Shown piece by piece: positions 1 through 7,707 of a DNA stretch of 64,000 nt (its first letter is position 1; each line of letters starts with the position of its first letter). Source of the stretch: Candidatus Poribacteria bacterium (GTDB taxonomy: Bacteria > Poribacteria > WGA-4E > WGA-3G); NCBI GenBank assembly GCA_022394775.1, contig JAGFCB010000044.1, positions 16,214 to 80,213 of the forward strand. The letters run 5' to 3'. The notes under the pieces are model-generated. The model made no database searches and was not told the DNA's origin. It saw nothing but the letters and a program-made list of their open reading frames with translations. Both the position numbers and the translations under genes were made by a program.

Positions 1-108
1 CAACAAAAATCGGCACAGGATAATAGCCCCAGTGGTTGCGAATAAAACCATTGCTCCGATACACCAATCTGTCAAAGGTAGATGCCAAGGTAAATGTTTA
101 CCGTCCAT
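1..108 (-). CDS. Hypothetical membrane protein, N-terminal fragment
   Basis: The first 36 codons of a gene that runs off the left edge. The ATG at 108 is preceded by a GAGGAAAA Shine-Dalgarno at about 8 nt. The visible protein starts MDGKHLPWHLPLTDW and then enters a hydrophobic stretch (about residues 17-36) typical of a first transmembrane helix. The short polar N-terminus followed by a helix could fit a solute symporter, but there is too little sequence to assign a family. It is divergent from the permease gene at 607. Confidence 0.5.
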   Translation of the reverse strand, partial: MDGKHLPWHLPLTDWCIGAMVLFATTGAIILCRFLL

Positions 109-370
109 TGTTTTTTCCTCAAAGAACGCAACTATAGCGTTAAAAATGGGACAAATAATGTAACAACGCGAAATGACGTGTAAGAAGCAGAGGTCCCTAC
201 GGAGGTAGCTAATCTGTTTACAATAGCCAACCTGTTATGAGATTATAACAAATTTCAGTGCGTAAATCTAATTAAATCCGTAAAAGGTCACGTCCCTTAG
301 TTCCTCTAATGCGTTTGACGTTCAAGAGTGTCAATATTTGGTTATCGCGATAAATGGGGTCAACTTTATC

Positions 371-399
371 TTGACGGTTAATCGGAAAACTGGTATCTT
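371..399 (+). promoter_or_regulatory. Sigma-70 promoter for the purine permease
   Basis: TTGACG (371-376), 17-base spacer, TATCTT (394-399). It predicts a start near 406 and a 5' leader of about 200 nt before the ATG at 607. The rest of 109-606 holds no gene that I can support. Confidence 0.45.
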
Positions 400-421
400 A
401 AAAACCAGTGTAATAGATCAT

Positions 422-474
422 ACGACTGCGAGGATCTTAATATTAGCGAACGATGCTAAGTAATATTCAGTCGT
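422..474 (+). promoter_or_regulatory. Extended hairpin in the permease leader
   Basis: ACGACTG (422-428) pairs with CAGTCGT (468-474). Inside it, AATATTAGC (439-447) pairs with GCT (455-457) and AATATT (462-467), leaving a 10-nt bulge on the 5' side. It sits just after the predicted transcription start and 130 nt before the permease gene. It does not show the conserved loop sequences of the known purine riboswitch, so only a structured leader is claimed. Confidence 0.4.
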
Positions 475-606
475 TGTCAACGGGATTAGTTCATTGACCT
501 GATTTAATTAGAACAAGCATTCATTCTCACATAGTCTAATACAATGGAATCAATACTTTGTTTAAGTAGCAACTTGGGTTAAATTAATTCTGGACAAGGA
601 GGAACA

Positions 607-1815
607 ATGTTAGAAAAACTATTTGGGTTGAAAGCGCACAACACCTCTGTGAGACGCGAATTGGTCGCAGGTTTCACAAATTTCATGACGATTTCATATA
701 TCATCTTTGTGCAACCCTCTATACTTTCACAAGCTGGCATGGATGTCGGTGCCGTTATGTTTGCGACTTGTCTATCGAGTGCAATCGCAACTTTCGTTAT
801 GGCGTTTCTAACAAACTATCCGGTCGTATTAGCACCCGGTATGGGGCTTAACGCCTATTTTGCATTCGAGGTTTGCTTGGGTTCTGGTCTACCGTGGCAG
901 GAAGCATTAGGCATCGTTTTCATAGCAGGACTGCTATTCTTGATACTTTCATTTGTCGGAATCCGTGAAGCCATCATGAATGCAATGCCCAACTCACTCC
1001 AAAATGCGACAGCTATCGGGATTGGTTTGTTTATTGCTTTCATAGGGTTGCAGATGAGTGGGATCATTACAAAACATCCTGCTACATACATTACCCGTGG
1101 CGCTATTCTATCTACGCCGGTTCTTCTCTCACTCTTCGGTATCGGTGTAACACTGGCACTCATCGCACGTAAAGTGAAAGGCGCGATTCTGATAGGCATC
1201 CTTATCGCTGCCATTGCTAACCTCATCTTTGGCGTTGCCAGCTTCAACGGAATTGTTGCCCCTCCACCAGATCCGATGCCTACACTCTTTAAATTACGGG
1301 TCCCGAATATTTTTGCCAAACTTGAACTCATCCCTGTTATCTTTGTGTTCTTTGCCATTGACATGTTTGATAGCATTGGGACACTCACAGCGATCGGTTA
1401 TAGAGCCCAACTCATGGAAGCCGGAAAACTCGCCAAAGCCCGGAACGCGCTTTTAACAGACGCAGGGAGTACTGTCGGTGGTGCCTTACTCGGTACTTCA
1501 ACTGTGACTTGTTACATCGAAAGCGCGACAGGTATTACTGAAGGCGGACGAACTGGGCTCACCGCTGTCTGCACAGGGGTTTTCATGTTGCTGGCACTCT
1601 TTTTCGAGCCACTCGTTAAAATTGTTGGCGGTGGTTATCCGATTAATCCGATTATCGCGCCAGCACTCATCGTCGTCGGTGGGTTGATGCTCAGGAACGT
1701 CAACCAGATTGATTGGGAGGATGTCACTGAATCGATTCCGGCCTTCCTTACAATGCTGATGATGCCCTTTCTTTCAGCATTACAGACGGCATCGGGTTCG
1801 GAGTTATCTCGTTAG
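607..1815 (+). CDS. AzgA/PbuG-type purine permease, frameshifted near its C-terminus
   Basis: A proton-coupled uptake carrier of the NCS2 group (guanine/hypoxanthine/adenine permease, AzgA-PbuG branch), located in the cytoplasmic membrane. The N-terminus with RRELVAGFTNFMTISYI, the segment LAPGMGLNAYF and the later FFAIDMFDSIGTLTAIG and GTSTVTCYIESATGI are hallmark stretches of this branch, spread over a dozen hydrophobic helices. The start is fixed by an AGGAGG Shine-Dalgarno 5 nt upstream. At residue ~388 the reading frame leaves the family alignment: MMP is followed by 15 unrelated residues and a stop at 1813, while the expected continuation is intact in the -1 frame to 1913. One base seems to be missing in CCCTTT at 1765-1770. 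As read, the product is 402 residues and lacks the last helix. Confidence 0.88.
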   Translation: MLEKLFGLKAHNTSVRRELVAGFTNFMTISYIIFVQPSILSQAGMDVGAVMFATCLSSAIATFVMAFLTNYPVVLAPGMGLNAYFAFEVCLGSGLPWQEALGIVFIAGLLFLILSFVGIREAIMNAMPNSLQNATAIGIGLFIAFIGLQMSGIITKHPATYITRGAILSTPVLLSLFGIGVTLALIARKVKGAILIGILIAAIANLIFGVASFNGIVAPPPDPMPTLFKLRVPNIFAKLELIPVIFVFFAIDMFDSIGTLTAIGYRAQLMEAGKLAKARNALLTDAGSTVGGALLGTSTVTCYIESATGITEGGRTGLTAVCTGVFMLLALFFEPLVKIVGGGYPINPIIAPALIVVGGLMLRNVNQIDWEDVTESIPAFLTMLMMPFLSALQTASGSELSR

Positions 1816-1913
1816 CGTTCCTCAAGTTGGTAACGGGTCGTAGAAAAGAGATCCATCCTATCATTTATTACTTCGCACTCTTCTTCATTGCCTGCTACAT
1901 CGGCGATCTGTAG
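1767..1913 (+). pseudogene. Out-of-frame C-terminal end of the purine permease
   Basis: Read in the -1 frame from CTT at 1767, 48 codons give LSFSITDGIGFGVISLAFLK and then LVTGRRKEIHPIIYYF, ending in a hydrophobic helix and TAG at 1911-1913. This is the normal ending of AzgA-type permeases. No X-XXY-YYZ slippery heptamer is present at the junction (the bases before it read G-CCC-TTT), so programmed frameshifting is not favoured. A real lesion or a homopolymer sequencing/assembly error are the two explanations. Confidence 0.75.
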
Positions 1914-1940
1914 AAGCGATTCACAATTACCATCCTCTGT

Positions 1941-1963
1941 AGGCGGGGTTTGAAACCCCGCCT
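1941..1963. repeat. Palindromic GC hairpin, solo repeat core
   Basis: AGGCGGGGTT faces AACCCCGCCT across a TGA-containing centre. It lies between the convergent genes ending at 1913 and 2023, so it could end transcription from either side. The same arms form the centre of the family A MITEs at 5392, 40051, 58167 and 58376 and another solo hairpin at 53045. Confidence 0.6.
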
Positions 1964-2022
1964 TTGACTGGTAGGCGCGGTTTTGCAGCGTACTCGCCCA
2001 AATGCGACGTGCATTCAGACAA

Positions 2023-2904
2023 TTACCCTCGCCAACCCACATCAATGCTCGTGTAACCGTGTGTGTATTGCTGAAAATGCGGTGGTAAATCCGCTAAGAA
2101 TTGTCTACCATCTGCCGGAATCTCCCACGGAATATCAATGTGATGATCCCGCCGCCGAAAACCGATGGCGCACGACAACCGAATCTCGTCAAGCTGGTTC
2201 GGGAACGCGCCATGATACGTCCGATGTGCAAACACAATCATATCGCCTGGATTTGTGAACAACGGCACTAACCCCGGAATATCAAAACCGACATACGCCT
2301 TCTCTTCTTCACCCTCTTTATAGAAGGAACGCCTGTCCGATGTCATGTTGAAACCTTCAGGACCTTTCCAGTCCTCCACGTGCGAATCCGCAATCACGCA
2401 CAGACCACCGTGTTCTGGACGCGAACCCGTCAGATAGAACCATTTGCCCGAGGGCCACAGTCCACGGTTCAGCACATCACCCGAATTTTTCGGTGCGTCC
2501 GTTGAGAATCCGCACCAATCGGTATGCCATGCGACAGGTTGGGATCCCGGCATCCGAATAATCGCAGCAGAGCGATGAACGGTCATTTCGTCCGTGCCGA
2601 TCAGGTGGCGGTGGATTTTCATAAAAGGCTCGTATCCGAGCAGCTGCCAAGCACCCGGTCCAGATTCAACCCAAGCGTGTCGGGTACTGCTCTGTCCATG
2701 TTCTAACGTTCTGTTTGGATCTGTCCCGTCAAAGACTGCTTGTTTCAAACTTTCGACCAATTCAGAAGGCAGGACATCTTTGACAATCGCGAAACCGTGT
2801 GCTTCCACGCATTCGGACATCTGAGTGAGTTGGTCCACCTCAAACTCGTAAGTATAACCCAGTTCAGGTTTTTGGATCTCTAAATAGTGTTTATATTCTT
2901 CCAT
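2023..2904 (-). CDS. Phytanoyl-CoA dioxygenase (PhyH) family protein
   Basis: A non-haem Fe(II)/2-oxoglutarate-dependent oxygenase of the PhyH family, expected in the cytosol; the substrate cannot be read from sequence. The double-stranded beta-helix ligands are visible: H127-T-D129 for iron, distal H231 (RTYHGAF), and R242 in IRLSCAIGFR, which normally grips the 2-oxoglutarate carboxylate. A short N-terminal helical region precedes them. At 293 residues it is of usual length. It is single-gene, divergent from another PhyH gene at 3110, and has its own promoter at 2963-2991. Confidence 0.85.
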   Translation of the reverse strand: MEEYKHYLEIQKPELGYTYEFEVDQLTQMSECVEAHGFAIVKDVLPSELVESLKQAVFDGTDPNRTLEHGQSSTRHAWVESGPGAWQLLGYEPFMKIHRHLIGTDEMTVHRSAAIIRMPGSQPVAWHTDWCGFSTDAPKNSGDVLNRGLWPSGKWFYLTGSRPEHGGLCVIADSHVEDWKGPEGFNMTSDRRSFYKEGEEEKAYVGFDIPGLVPLFTNPGDMIVFAHRTYHGAFPNQLDEIRLSCAIGFRRRDHHIDIPWEIPADGRQFLADLPPHFQQYTHGYTSIDVGWRG

Positions 2905-2962
2905 AAGTCAGTCCCCACATTTTGTTAGATATAATCGCCTATTGTAAACACTGAGTGATGTG

Positions 2963-2991
2963 ATTTTAGCAGACACGCGTTACTGCGTCAA
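2963..2991 (-). promoter_or_regulatory. Sigma-70 promoter for the PhyH gene at 2023-2904
   Basis: On the minus strand: TTGACG (2991-2986), 17 bases, TAAAAT (2968-2963). The predicted transcript starts near 2956, about 50 nt before the ATG at 2904. Confidence 0.6.
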
Positions 2992-3017
2992 TCGCATTTT
3001 CACTTTAGGTTATATCC

Positions 3018-3046
3018 TTGCACTAATTGCCAACTTTTGTTAAAAT
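3018..3046 (+). promoter_or_regulatory. Possible promoter for the PhyH gene at 3110
   Basis: TTGCAC (3018-3023), 17 bases, TAAAAT (3041-3046). The -10 box is good and the -35 box poor. It is divergent from the promoter at 2963-2991. Confidence 0.35.
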
Positions 3047-3109
3047 ACAGGATTATAATAGATGCGTCCGAACGAACATTACATAGCATATTCAAAGGAT
3101 GAGGAAACA

Positions 3110-4012
3110 ATGGCGAAAACCGTTTTTGTAGGAGACCATGAATTGAAGTTCCCAGGTCCACACCTCGGTGTGCTTCGGGACTGCAACGCTGTGCTCGACT
3201 CAGCAGAAGGCTTACACCAACAGATAGCAGAAGATGGGTATCTACTCGCTCGCGGTCTGATTGACAAGGAAAAAATTATCGCAGGGCGGCGAGCGATCCT
3301 TGAATACGCCGAGGGAAACGGAAAAGATGAGGTCTTCAAGGATGGCACCGATATTATGGAGGCGATCGCAGGTGAAGGAAGCCCCGGACGGACGATGGGC
3401 ACCCCCGCTGTTACACACCATCCAGATGTCCAGTCCGTTTTAGAAGGCGATGAACTCTTCAAGTTTTTCCGTAACTTCTTTGGTGGCGATACCCGTACGT
3501 TTGATTACAAATGGCTCCGGTTCGTCCGTCCTGACGGCTGGTCGGGACCGCATTTCGATTTTGTCTATATGGGCAGAGGTTCTAAGCAGCTGCACACCTG
3601 TTGGGTTCCGTTCGGCGACGTGCCCGCAACGATGGGGACATTGACAGTGCTTGTCGGTTCGCATAACCTACCGAGTTTCGCACCGATTCGGGATACCTAC
3701 GGCAAAACAGATGTCGATAGAGACGGGACTCCCGGGCATTTCGGACGCGATCCGATGGAAATCAGTGATAAATACGGGGGTGAGTGGCAGACAGCCGATT
3801 TTGAGATGGGGGATGTTATCATCTTCACGATGCACACGATGCACACCTCTACCAAGAACCTTTCGGACCGGTGGCGTATCAGTTGTGACATCCGTTTCCA
3901 ACCGGCAGAGCATCCGATCGACGAGCGATGGGTCGGCAAAAACCCGATTTCTCACACGGGAAGCCAGCAGATTTCGTTTGAGGAAGCGAAAAAGCAGTGG
4001 GGATTGGAATAA
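3110..4012 (+). CDS. Phytanoyl-CoA dioxygenase (PhyH) family protein
   Basis: A second Fe(II)/2-oxoglutarate oxygenase, only distantly related to its divergent neighbour. Numbered from the ATG at 3110, the iron ligands are H148-F-D150 (SGPHFDFVYMG) and a distal histidine in HTMHTSTKN (H245), with R254/R256 following in SDRWRIS. The start at 3110 is preferred over an in-frame ATG at 3062, because GAGGA lies 7 nt upstream of 3110 and nothing comparable precedes 3062. Product of 300 residues, no export signal. The substrate is unknown. It ends next to a 72-bp tandem repeat. Confidence 0.85.
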   Translation: MAKTVFVGDHELKFPGPHLGVLRDCNAVLDSAEGLHQQIAEDGYLLARGLIDKEKIIAGRRAILEYAEGNGKDEVFKDGTDIMEAIAGEGSPGRTMGTPAVTHHPDVQSVLEGDELFKFFRNFFGGDTRTFDYKWLRFVRPDGWSGPHFDFVYMGRGSKQLHTCWVPFGDVPATMGTLTVLVGSHNLPSFAPIRDTYGKTDVDRDGTPGHFGRDPMEISDKYGGEWQTADFEMGDVIIFTMHTMHTSTKNLSDRWRISCDIRFQPAEHPIDERWVGKNPISHTGSQQISFEEAKKQWGLE

Positions 4013-4027
4013 TCCACACACTTAAGC

Positions 4028-4166
4028 GGATATGTATACTTTTTGACGATTTTTATACATATTGGTGTTGATATGTATAATTTGTATACATATCCATTCG
4101 GACATGTATACTTTTTCGTGATTTTTATACATATTGGCGTTAATATGTATAATTTGTATACATATT
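4028..4166. repeat. Two tandem 72-bp units rich in TATACAT palindromes
   Basis: Units start at 4028 and 4100. Each reads GGA(T/C)ATGTATACTTTTT, then ATTTTTATACATATTGG, then ATATGTATAATTTG and TATACATAT. Each unit contains several copies of the palindromic GTATAC / TATACAT motif facing one another. The array fills the gap between the convergent genes ending at 4012 and 4176. It could be a transcription end, a protein-binding array or a small mobile repeat. Apparent reading frames through it merely repeat the same peptide and are not genes. Confidence 0.75.
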
Positions 4167-4175
4167 GATTGATCA

Positions 4176-5351
4176 TTAACCGAACAACGCCCGTCGGATC
4201 TGACGCACTGCTTGGCGAATCCGATCTTCGTTCTCCACAAGTGCGATGCGGATATAGCCTTCACCGTTGTGTCCAAACCCAGCACCCGGAGAGACACAGA
4301 CCTCTGCTTCGTTCAGGAGTTTCATTGAGAAATCCAGAGAGTTCAGATGTCGCCATGCTTCGGGAATAGGAGCCCAGACGAACATCGAAGCCTGCGGTTT
4401 CGGGACCTTCCACCCGATCCGATTTAATCCCTCCACAAGCACATCGCGGCGTTTCTGATAGATAGCAGCATTTTCCATGACTGTATCCACTGGTGTGCGT
4501 AAAGCCATGATTCCGGCGACCTGAATTGGCGCGAAAATCCCATAATCGTAATAACCTTTAATCCGAGCGAGTGCCTCTATAATCTCACGATTTCCAGCCG
4601 CAAACCCACACCGCCAACCCGCCATGTTATAGGATTTGGACAATGAGATAAATTCAATACCGACATCCTTCGCGCCTTTCGCCTGTAGGAAACTCGGTGC
4701 CTTGTAGCCGTCAAAAACGATATCCGCATAAGCCAAGTCGTGGACGACAACGATCTCCTGTCGTTTCGCGAACGCGACGATTTCCTCAAAGAACCCAAGA
4801 TCGACGACAGCACCCGTCGGGTTATGTGGGAAACTCAAGATCAACATCTTCGGTCTCGGCCAAATATCGCGTGTGATTTCGGTCAACGAAGGGATGAAAT
4901 CATTCTCTTCGGTGAGCGGTATACTCACAACACTTCCGCCTGCGAGAACAACACTGTACATGTGAATCGGGAACGTCGGGTTCGGCACCATCGCCAAGTC
5001 GCCCTCGTCAATCAACGCTAAAGCGAGATGCCCGAGTCCTTCTTTGGTACCGATGACAGCAATTGCTTCCTCATTCGGATCGATGTCAACACCGAACCGT
5101 CGTTCATAATGCCAACTGATTTCCCTGCGGAAATTGAAGATGCCACGCGAAGCGGAATAACGATGATTCCGAAGCTCCTGCGCCGCTTCTGTGAGTTTAT
5201 CAATGATAGGCTGTGGTGTCGGTTGATTCGGGTTACCCATCCCCAAATCAATAATATCTATACCTTGTTGTCGGCGTTCGTGTGTTGTCTGTTTGAGTTT
5301 ACCAAACATATAAGGTGGAAGCCGATTTAAGCGTTTTGAAAATATATCCAT
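4176..5351 (-). CDS. alaC: Class I/II aminotransferase, AlaC-like (glutamate-pyruvate aminotransferase)
   Basis: A PLP-dependent fold-type I aminotransferase that should transfer an amino group between alanine/pyruvate and glutamate/2-oxoglutarate in the cytosol. The sequence follows E. coli AlaC closely from memory: RLPPYMF at the N-terminus, DIIDLGMGNP, YSASRGI, NPTG at 177-180, HDLAYADI (D205, Y208), and the PLP lysine K239 in SLSKSYNMAGWR. The C-terminal YIRIALVENEDRIRQA carries the carboxylate-binding arginine. 391 residues, full length. An LL-diaminopimelate aminotransferase role is possible for this clade, but the AlaC resemblance is stronger. Monocistronic; a family A MITE lies directly upstream. 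Confidence 0.85.
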   Translation of the reverse strand: MDIFSKRLNRLPPYMFGKLKQTTHERRQQGIDIIDLGMGNPNQPTPQPIIDKLTEAAQELRNHRYSASRGIFNFRREISWHYERRFGVDIDPNEEAIAVIGTKEGLGHLALALIDEGDLAMVPNPTFPIHMYSVVLAGGSVVSIPLTEENDFIPSLTEITRDIWPRPKMLILSFPHNPTGAVVDLGFFEEIVAFAKRQEIVVVHDLAYADIVFDGYKAPSFLQAKGAKDVGIEFISLSKSYNMAGWRCGFAAGNREIIEALARIKGYYDYGIFAPIQVAGIMALRTPVDTVMENAAIYQKRRDVLVEGLNRIGWKVPKPQASMFVWAPIPEAWRHLNSLDFSMKLLNEAEVCVSPGAGFGHNGEGYIRIALVENEDRIRQAVRQIRRALFG

Positions 5352-5391
5352 TTTTCCGAAAGTCCTGATGTTTTTTGCGTTGTATCAACAA

Positions 5392-5482
5392 TAGGACTTA
5401 CGCAGCCTCCACTGCAGGCGGGGTTTGAAACCCCGCCTGCAGCGTCGGATGTCCGTTATTATGGAAAAATGCGTAAGTCCTG
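5392..5482. mobile_element. Family A MITE, 91-bp form
   Basis: Ends are AGGACTTACGCA (5393-5404) and TGCGTAAGTCCT (5470-5481). The centre is a 31-nt perfect palindrome with CTGCAGGCGGGG arms (5412-5442). AACAA flanks it at 5387-5391 and 5483-5487 as a likely target duplication. Read on the minus strand, it carries the shared internal string AACGGACATCCGACGC. It has no coding capacity and lies between alaC and the sulfatase gene. Confidence 0.8.
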
Positions 5483-5497
5483 AACAAATCTGTTTTC

Positions 5498-6922
5498 TTA
5501 TTTATCGTGCTGCCAATATGACCGTAATCGGTCACCCCAATTCGATATTATCCGTTTCGGACTTGGATGCACAATTTGCTGTCGATGCAGCTTCGCTTCC
5601 TGCCGAAGGAGTTTATCCTGACACATCTTAGCGACTTCATTGTAAGCCGTATCTTCAGCGAGGTTTTTCGTCTCTCCGGGATCATCGTGTCGATCAAATA
5701 GCTGTGCAAGTCCGAACTGTGTAGCATCTGGTCCGGGCGGTAAGAAATCCTCGGTTGCCTTCGGTTTATATTCCGTAACGTATTTGTACTGCCCAGTGAC
5801 GATTGAGCGTCCCCAATAATTGCTCTCTATATAGGCGTAATCGCGCCCCGGGACATCTTTACCTTCAGCAAGCGGACGCAGACTCGATCCCTGCAGCCCT
5901 TCAGGCACGTCAATACTGGCATAATCACAGACAGTAGGGAATAGATCTACACCAGAAACGAAATGCGTTTCGTCAAACCGATCTTTCTCTATCAGAACCC
6001 CGTCGCCCAAACATGCTACGATAAACGGGACTCGGATGCTCTCTTCGTAAAGCGTAAACTTCTGGAACATCTGATGGCTTCCGCACGCCTCACCGTGGTC
6101 AGCACTGAATATGATGAGCGTCTTGTGGTGCAGAGAGGTCTCCCGTAGCAATGCGAGGACTCTTCCGATTTCTGCGTCAACCTTTTCAATAAATCTGTAA
6201 TAGTTCCATCTCAAGTAACGCCAGTGGAGTTCGTCCCAATCACGGACACCTTTGAGAATAGCGGCATGGATCAGCGCGTCATCAACCCTTCGACAGACGC
6301 GGTGCAGCACCGTCTCCCGTGCATCGTAGTCGAAGTTTTCAGGGAGTGGTGGCAAGGCATCTTCCGAAACAATTCCTTGTTCCACAGGATTTGGGATGCG
6401 TTTTTCCTCATGATTGTGCAGATATTCACAGACATCGTGCGGATCAACGTAGCCGATCTGCAGGTAGAACGGCTTGTCGCTATCGTAATTCGTTAAGAAA
6501 TCGGCGACTGCATGTGTAGATGCCGAATCATAATATGCAGCACCGCCAGCACCGATATTGCGTTGACCATAGTAGAGCGTCTGAAAACTTTCACGGACAT
6601 CTCTACCCGGAACATGCCATTTGCCACAGTGGAACGCCTGATAGCCACCATCACTGAGCACCTGACCGAGATCGGGGGTTTCTGGATGTAGATGTCCACC
6701 GTTGAAGGGGACACCCGTTTCGGAGGTATATAACCCTGTTGCCCAACTCGAACGTGCAGCCGCACACACCGGATCTGTACAATATGATTGGCGAAAGGAG
6801 GTGCCATTCCTGTGAAGCGTATCAATATTAGGTGTGTGAAGATACGGGTTTCCATAAGCAGAGATCGCATCCCACGAGTGCTGATCAGTGTTGATAAAGA
6901 GGATATTCGGACGTTCGTTCAC
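5498..6922 (-). CDS. Sulfatase family protein with a C-A-A-A-R active-site motif
   Basis: An alkaline-phosphatase-superfamily sulfatase, expected to hydrolyse a sulfate ester. PNILFINTDQH at the start gives the metal-binding D13, and FSADHGEACGSH near 280 provides the second metal-site D/H pair. The position of the formylglycine cysteine reads C53-A-A-A-R57 followed by SSWATGLYTSETGV. The usual signature is C-x-P-x-R; the third position here is Ala, which is tolerated by anaerobic-type maturases (C/S-x-A/P-x-R). There is no N-terminal signal peptide, so it may be cytosolic or exported by other means. It is the last of three genes; its ATG overlaps the stop of the upstream gene by 4 nt. 474 residues, usual length. 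Confidence 0.88.
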   Translation of the reverse strand: MNERPNILFINTDQHSWDAISAYGNPYLHTPNIDTLHRNGTSFRQSYCTDPVCAAARSSWATGLYTSETGVPFNGGHLHPETPDLGQVLSDGGYQAFHCGKWHVPGRDVRESFQTLYYGQRNIGAGGAAYYDSASTHAVADFLTNYDSDKPFYLQIGYVDPHDVCEYLHNHEEKRIPNPVEQGIVSEDALPPLPENFDYDARETVLHRVCRRVDDALIHAAILKGVRDWDELHWRYLRWNYYRFIEKVDAEIGRVLALLRETSLHHKTLIIFSADHGEACGSHQMFQKFTLYEESIRVPFIVACLGDGVLIEKDRFDETHFVSGVDLFPTVCDYASIDVPEGLQGSSLRPLAEGKDVPGRDYAYIESNYWGRSIVTGQYKYVTEYKPKATEDFLPPGPDATQFGLAQLFDRHDDPGETKNLAEDTAYNEVAKMCQDKLLRQEAKLHRQQIVHPSPKRIISNWGDRLRSYWQHDK

Positions 6923-7707
6923 GCATTCTCTCCTATCTTTTCTTTCAGCACCAGCGTCTCGAAAAAGGTGGAAGCGATGACGATGTCGCCATGCGTATCA
7001 AGCCACCAATATGAAGGCAAAAGCCCAGCACCATAAAGATAATAGCCGTCAAGTGGAAAAGGGGTCTGTATTGACTCAAGAAAACCGAGCCTACTTTTTG
7101 GTCTAAGTTGCTCCAAGTCTTCAAGTAGCACGAGGTCTACTCCGTCATCTGATTCCCGGATCGTCTGTGCGAGTGCCGGAATCACGTCAAAAAGTGCCCA
7201 ATTGCACGTCAGTTTGGCAGATGCGTCCACTGTTCCAGCAAGGATTTCGTTTCCGTTAATGCGAAGCCGTACCTCCGAATCTTCAACAAGATACCCTTCG
7301 CACCTCAATTCAGCATACTTATCGTCCCCACTATTTCGGGCATCAATACGCCAACTGTCTGTGAGCGAACGATAGTGCTTAGCACTACAACGGAATTGCA
7401 TCCGTAAATTCTCACCACTTGTTGTGTTCTCATAGTGGACAGAATAGTTCCAAAACCCGTTATCCTTGTTCCGTTCGATGATCGCTGTTCCGATGCTTAG
7501 TTCTTCGTTAGCACCTCCTCCATAGCCGCGCCAATAGTTCGGTAGAATATTGTAGACGTGCGTGAACGTCTGCCCTATTCGCGTGTCACACGCTGTGGTT
7601 TCCGCGTAATATTCACGGAGCGTTCCAATCAATTCCTGTGCGAATTGGGGGTTTTGTGCACCATAATTGTAGTCAAATGACCAATGATGCCCACTGTTAT
7701 CATTCAT
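6919..7707 (-). CDS. Hypothetical protein in the sulfatase operon
   Basis: I do not recognise this 262-residue protein. It is soluble, without signal peptide or membrane helix, and rich in aromatic residues. The first half has many Tyr/Trp/Asn and a glycine patch (WRGYGGGANEE); the second half has alternating hydrophobic/acidic segments such as VDLVLLEDLEQLRP. The C-terminal GLLPSYWWLDTHGDIVIAS suggests a beta-rich ending. It overlaps both neighbours by 4 nt (ATGA at each junction), so it is translationally coupled with endonuclease V upstream and the sulfatase downstream. Confidence 0.75.
   Translation of the reverse strand: MNDNSGHHWSFDYNYGAQNPQFAQELIGTLREYYAETTACDTRIGQTFTHVYNILPNYWRGYGGGANEELSIGTAIIERNKDNGFWNYSVHYENTTSGENLRMQFRCSAKHYRSLTDSWRIDARNSGDDKYAELRCEGYLVEDSEVRLRINGNEILAGTVDASAKLTCNWALFDVIPALAQTIRESDDGVDLVLLEDLEQLRPKSRLGFLESIQTPFPLDGYYLYGAGLLPSYWWLDTHGDIVIASTFFETLVLKEKIGENA

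Noticed and set aside
1759..1790. Programmed -1 ribosomal frameshift in the permease
   Set aside because: No slippery heptamer and no obvious need for a two-product output; a lesion or sequencing error is simpler.
4028..4166. CRISPR array
   Set aside because: Only two adjacent units without variable spacers, and the unit itself is made of nested palindromes.
3952..4297. Open frames on the minus strand through the 72-bp tandem repeat
   Set aside because: They translate the repeat into repeated peptides and have no ribosome-binding site or similarity to any family.
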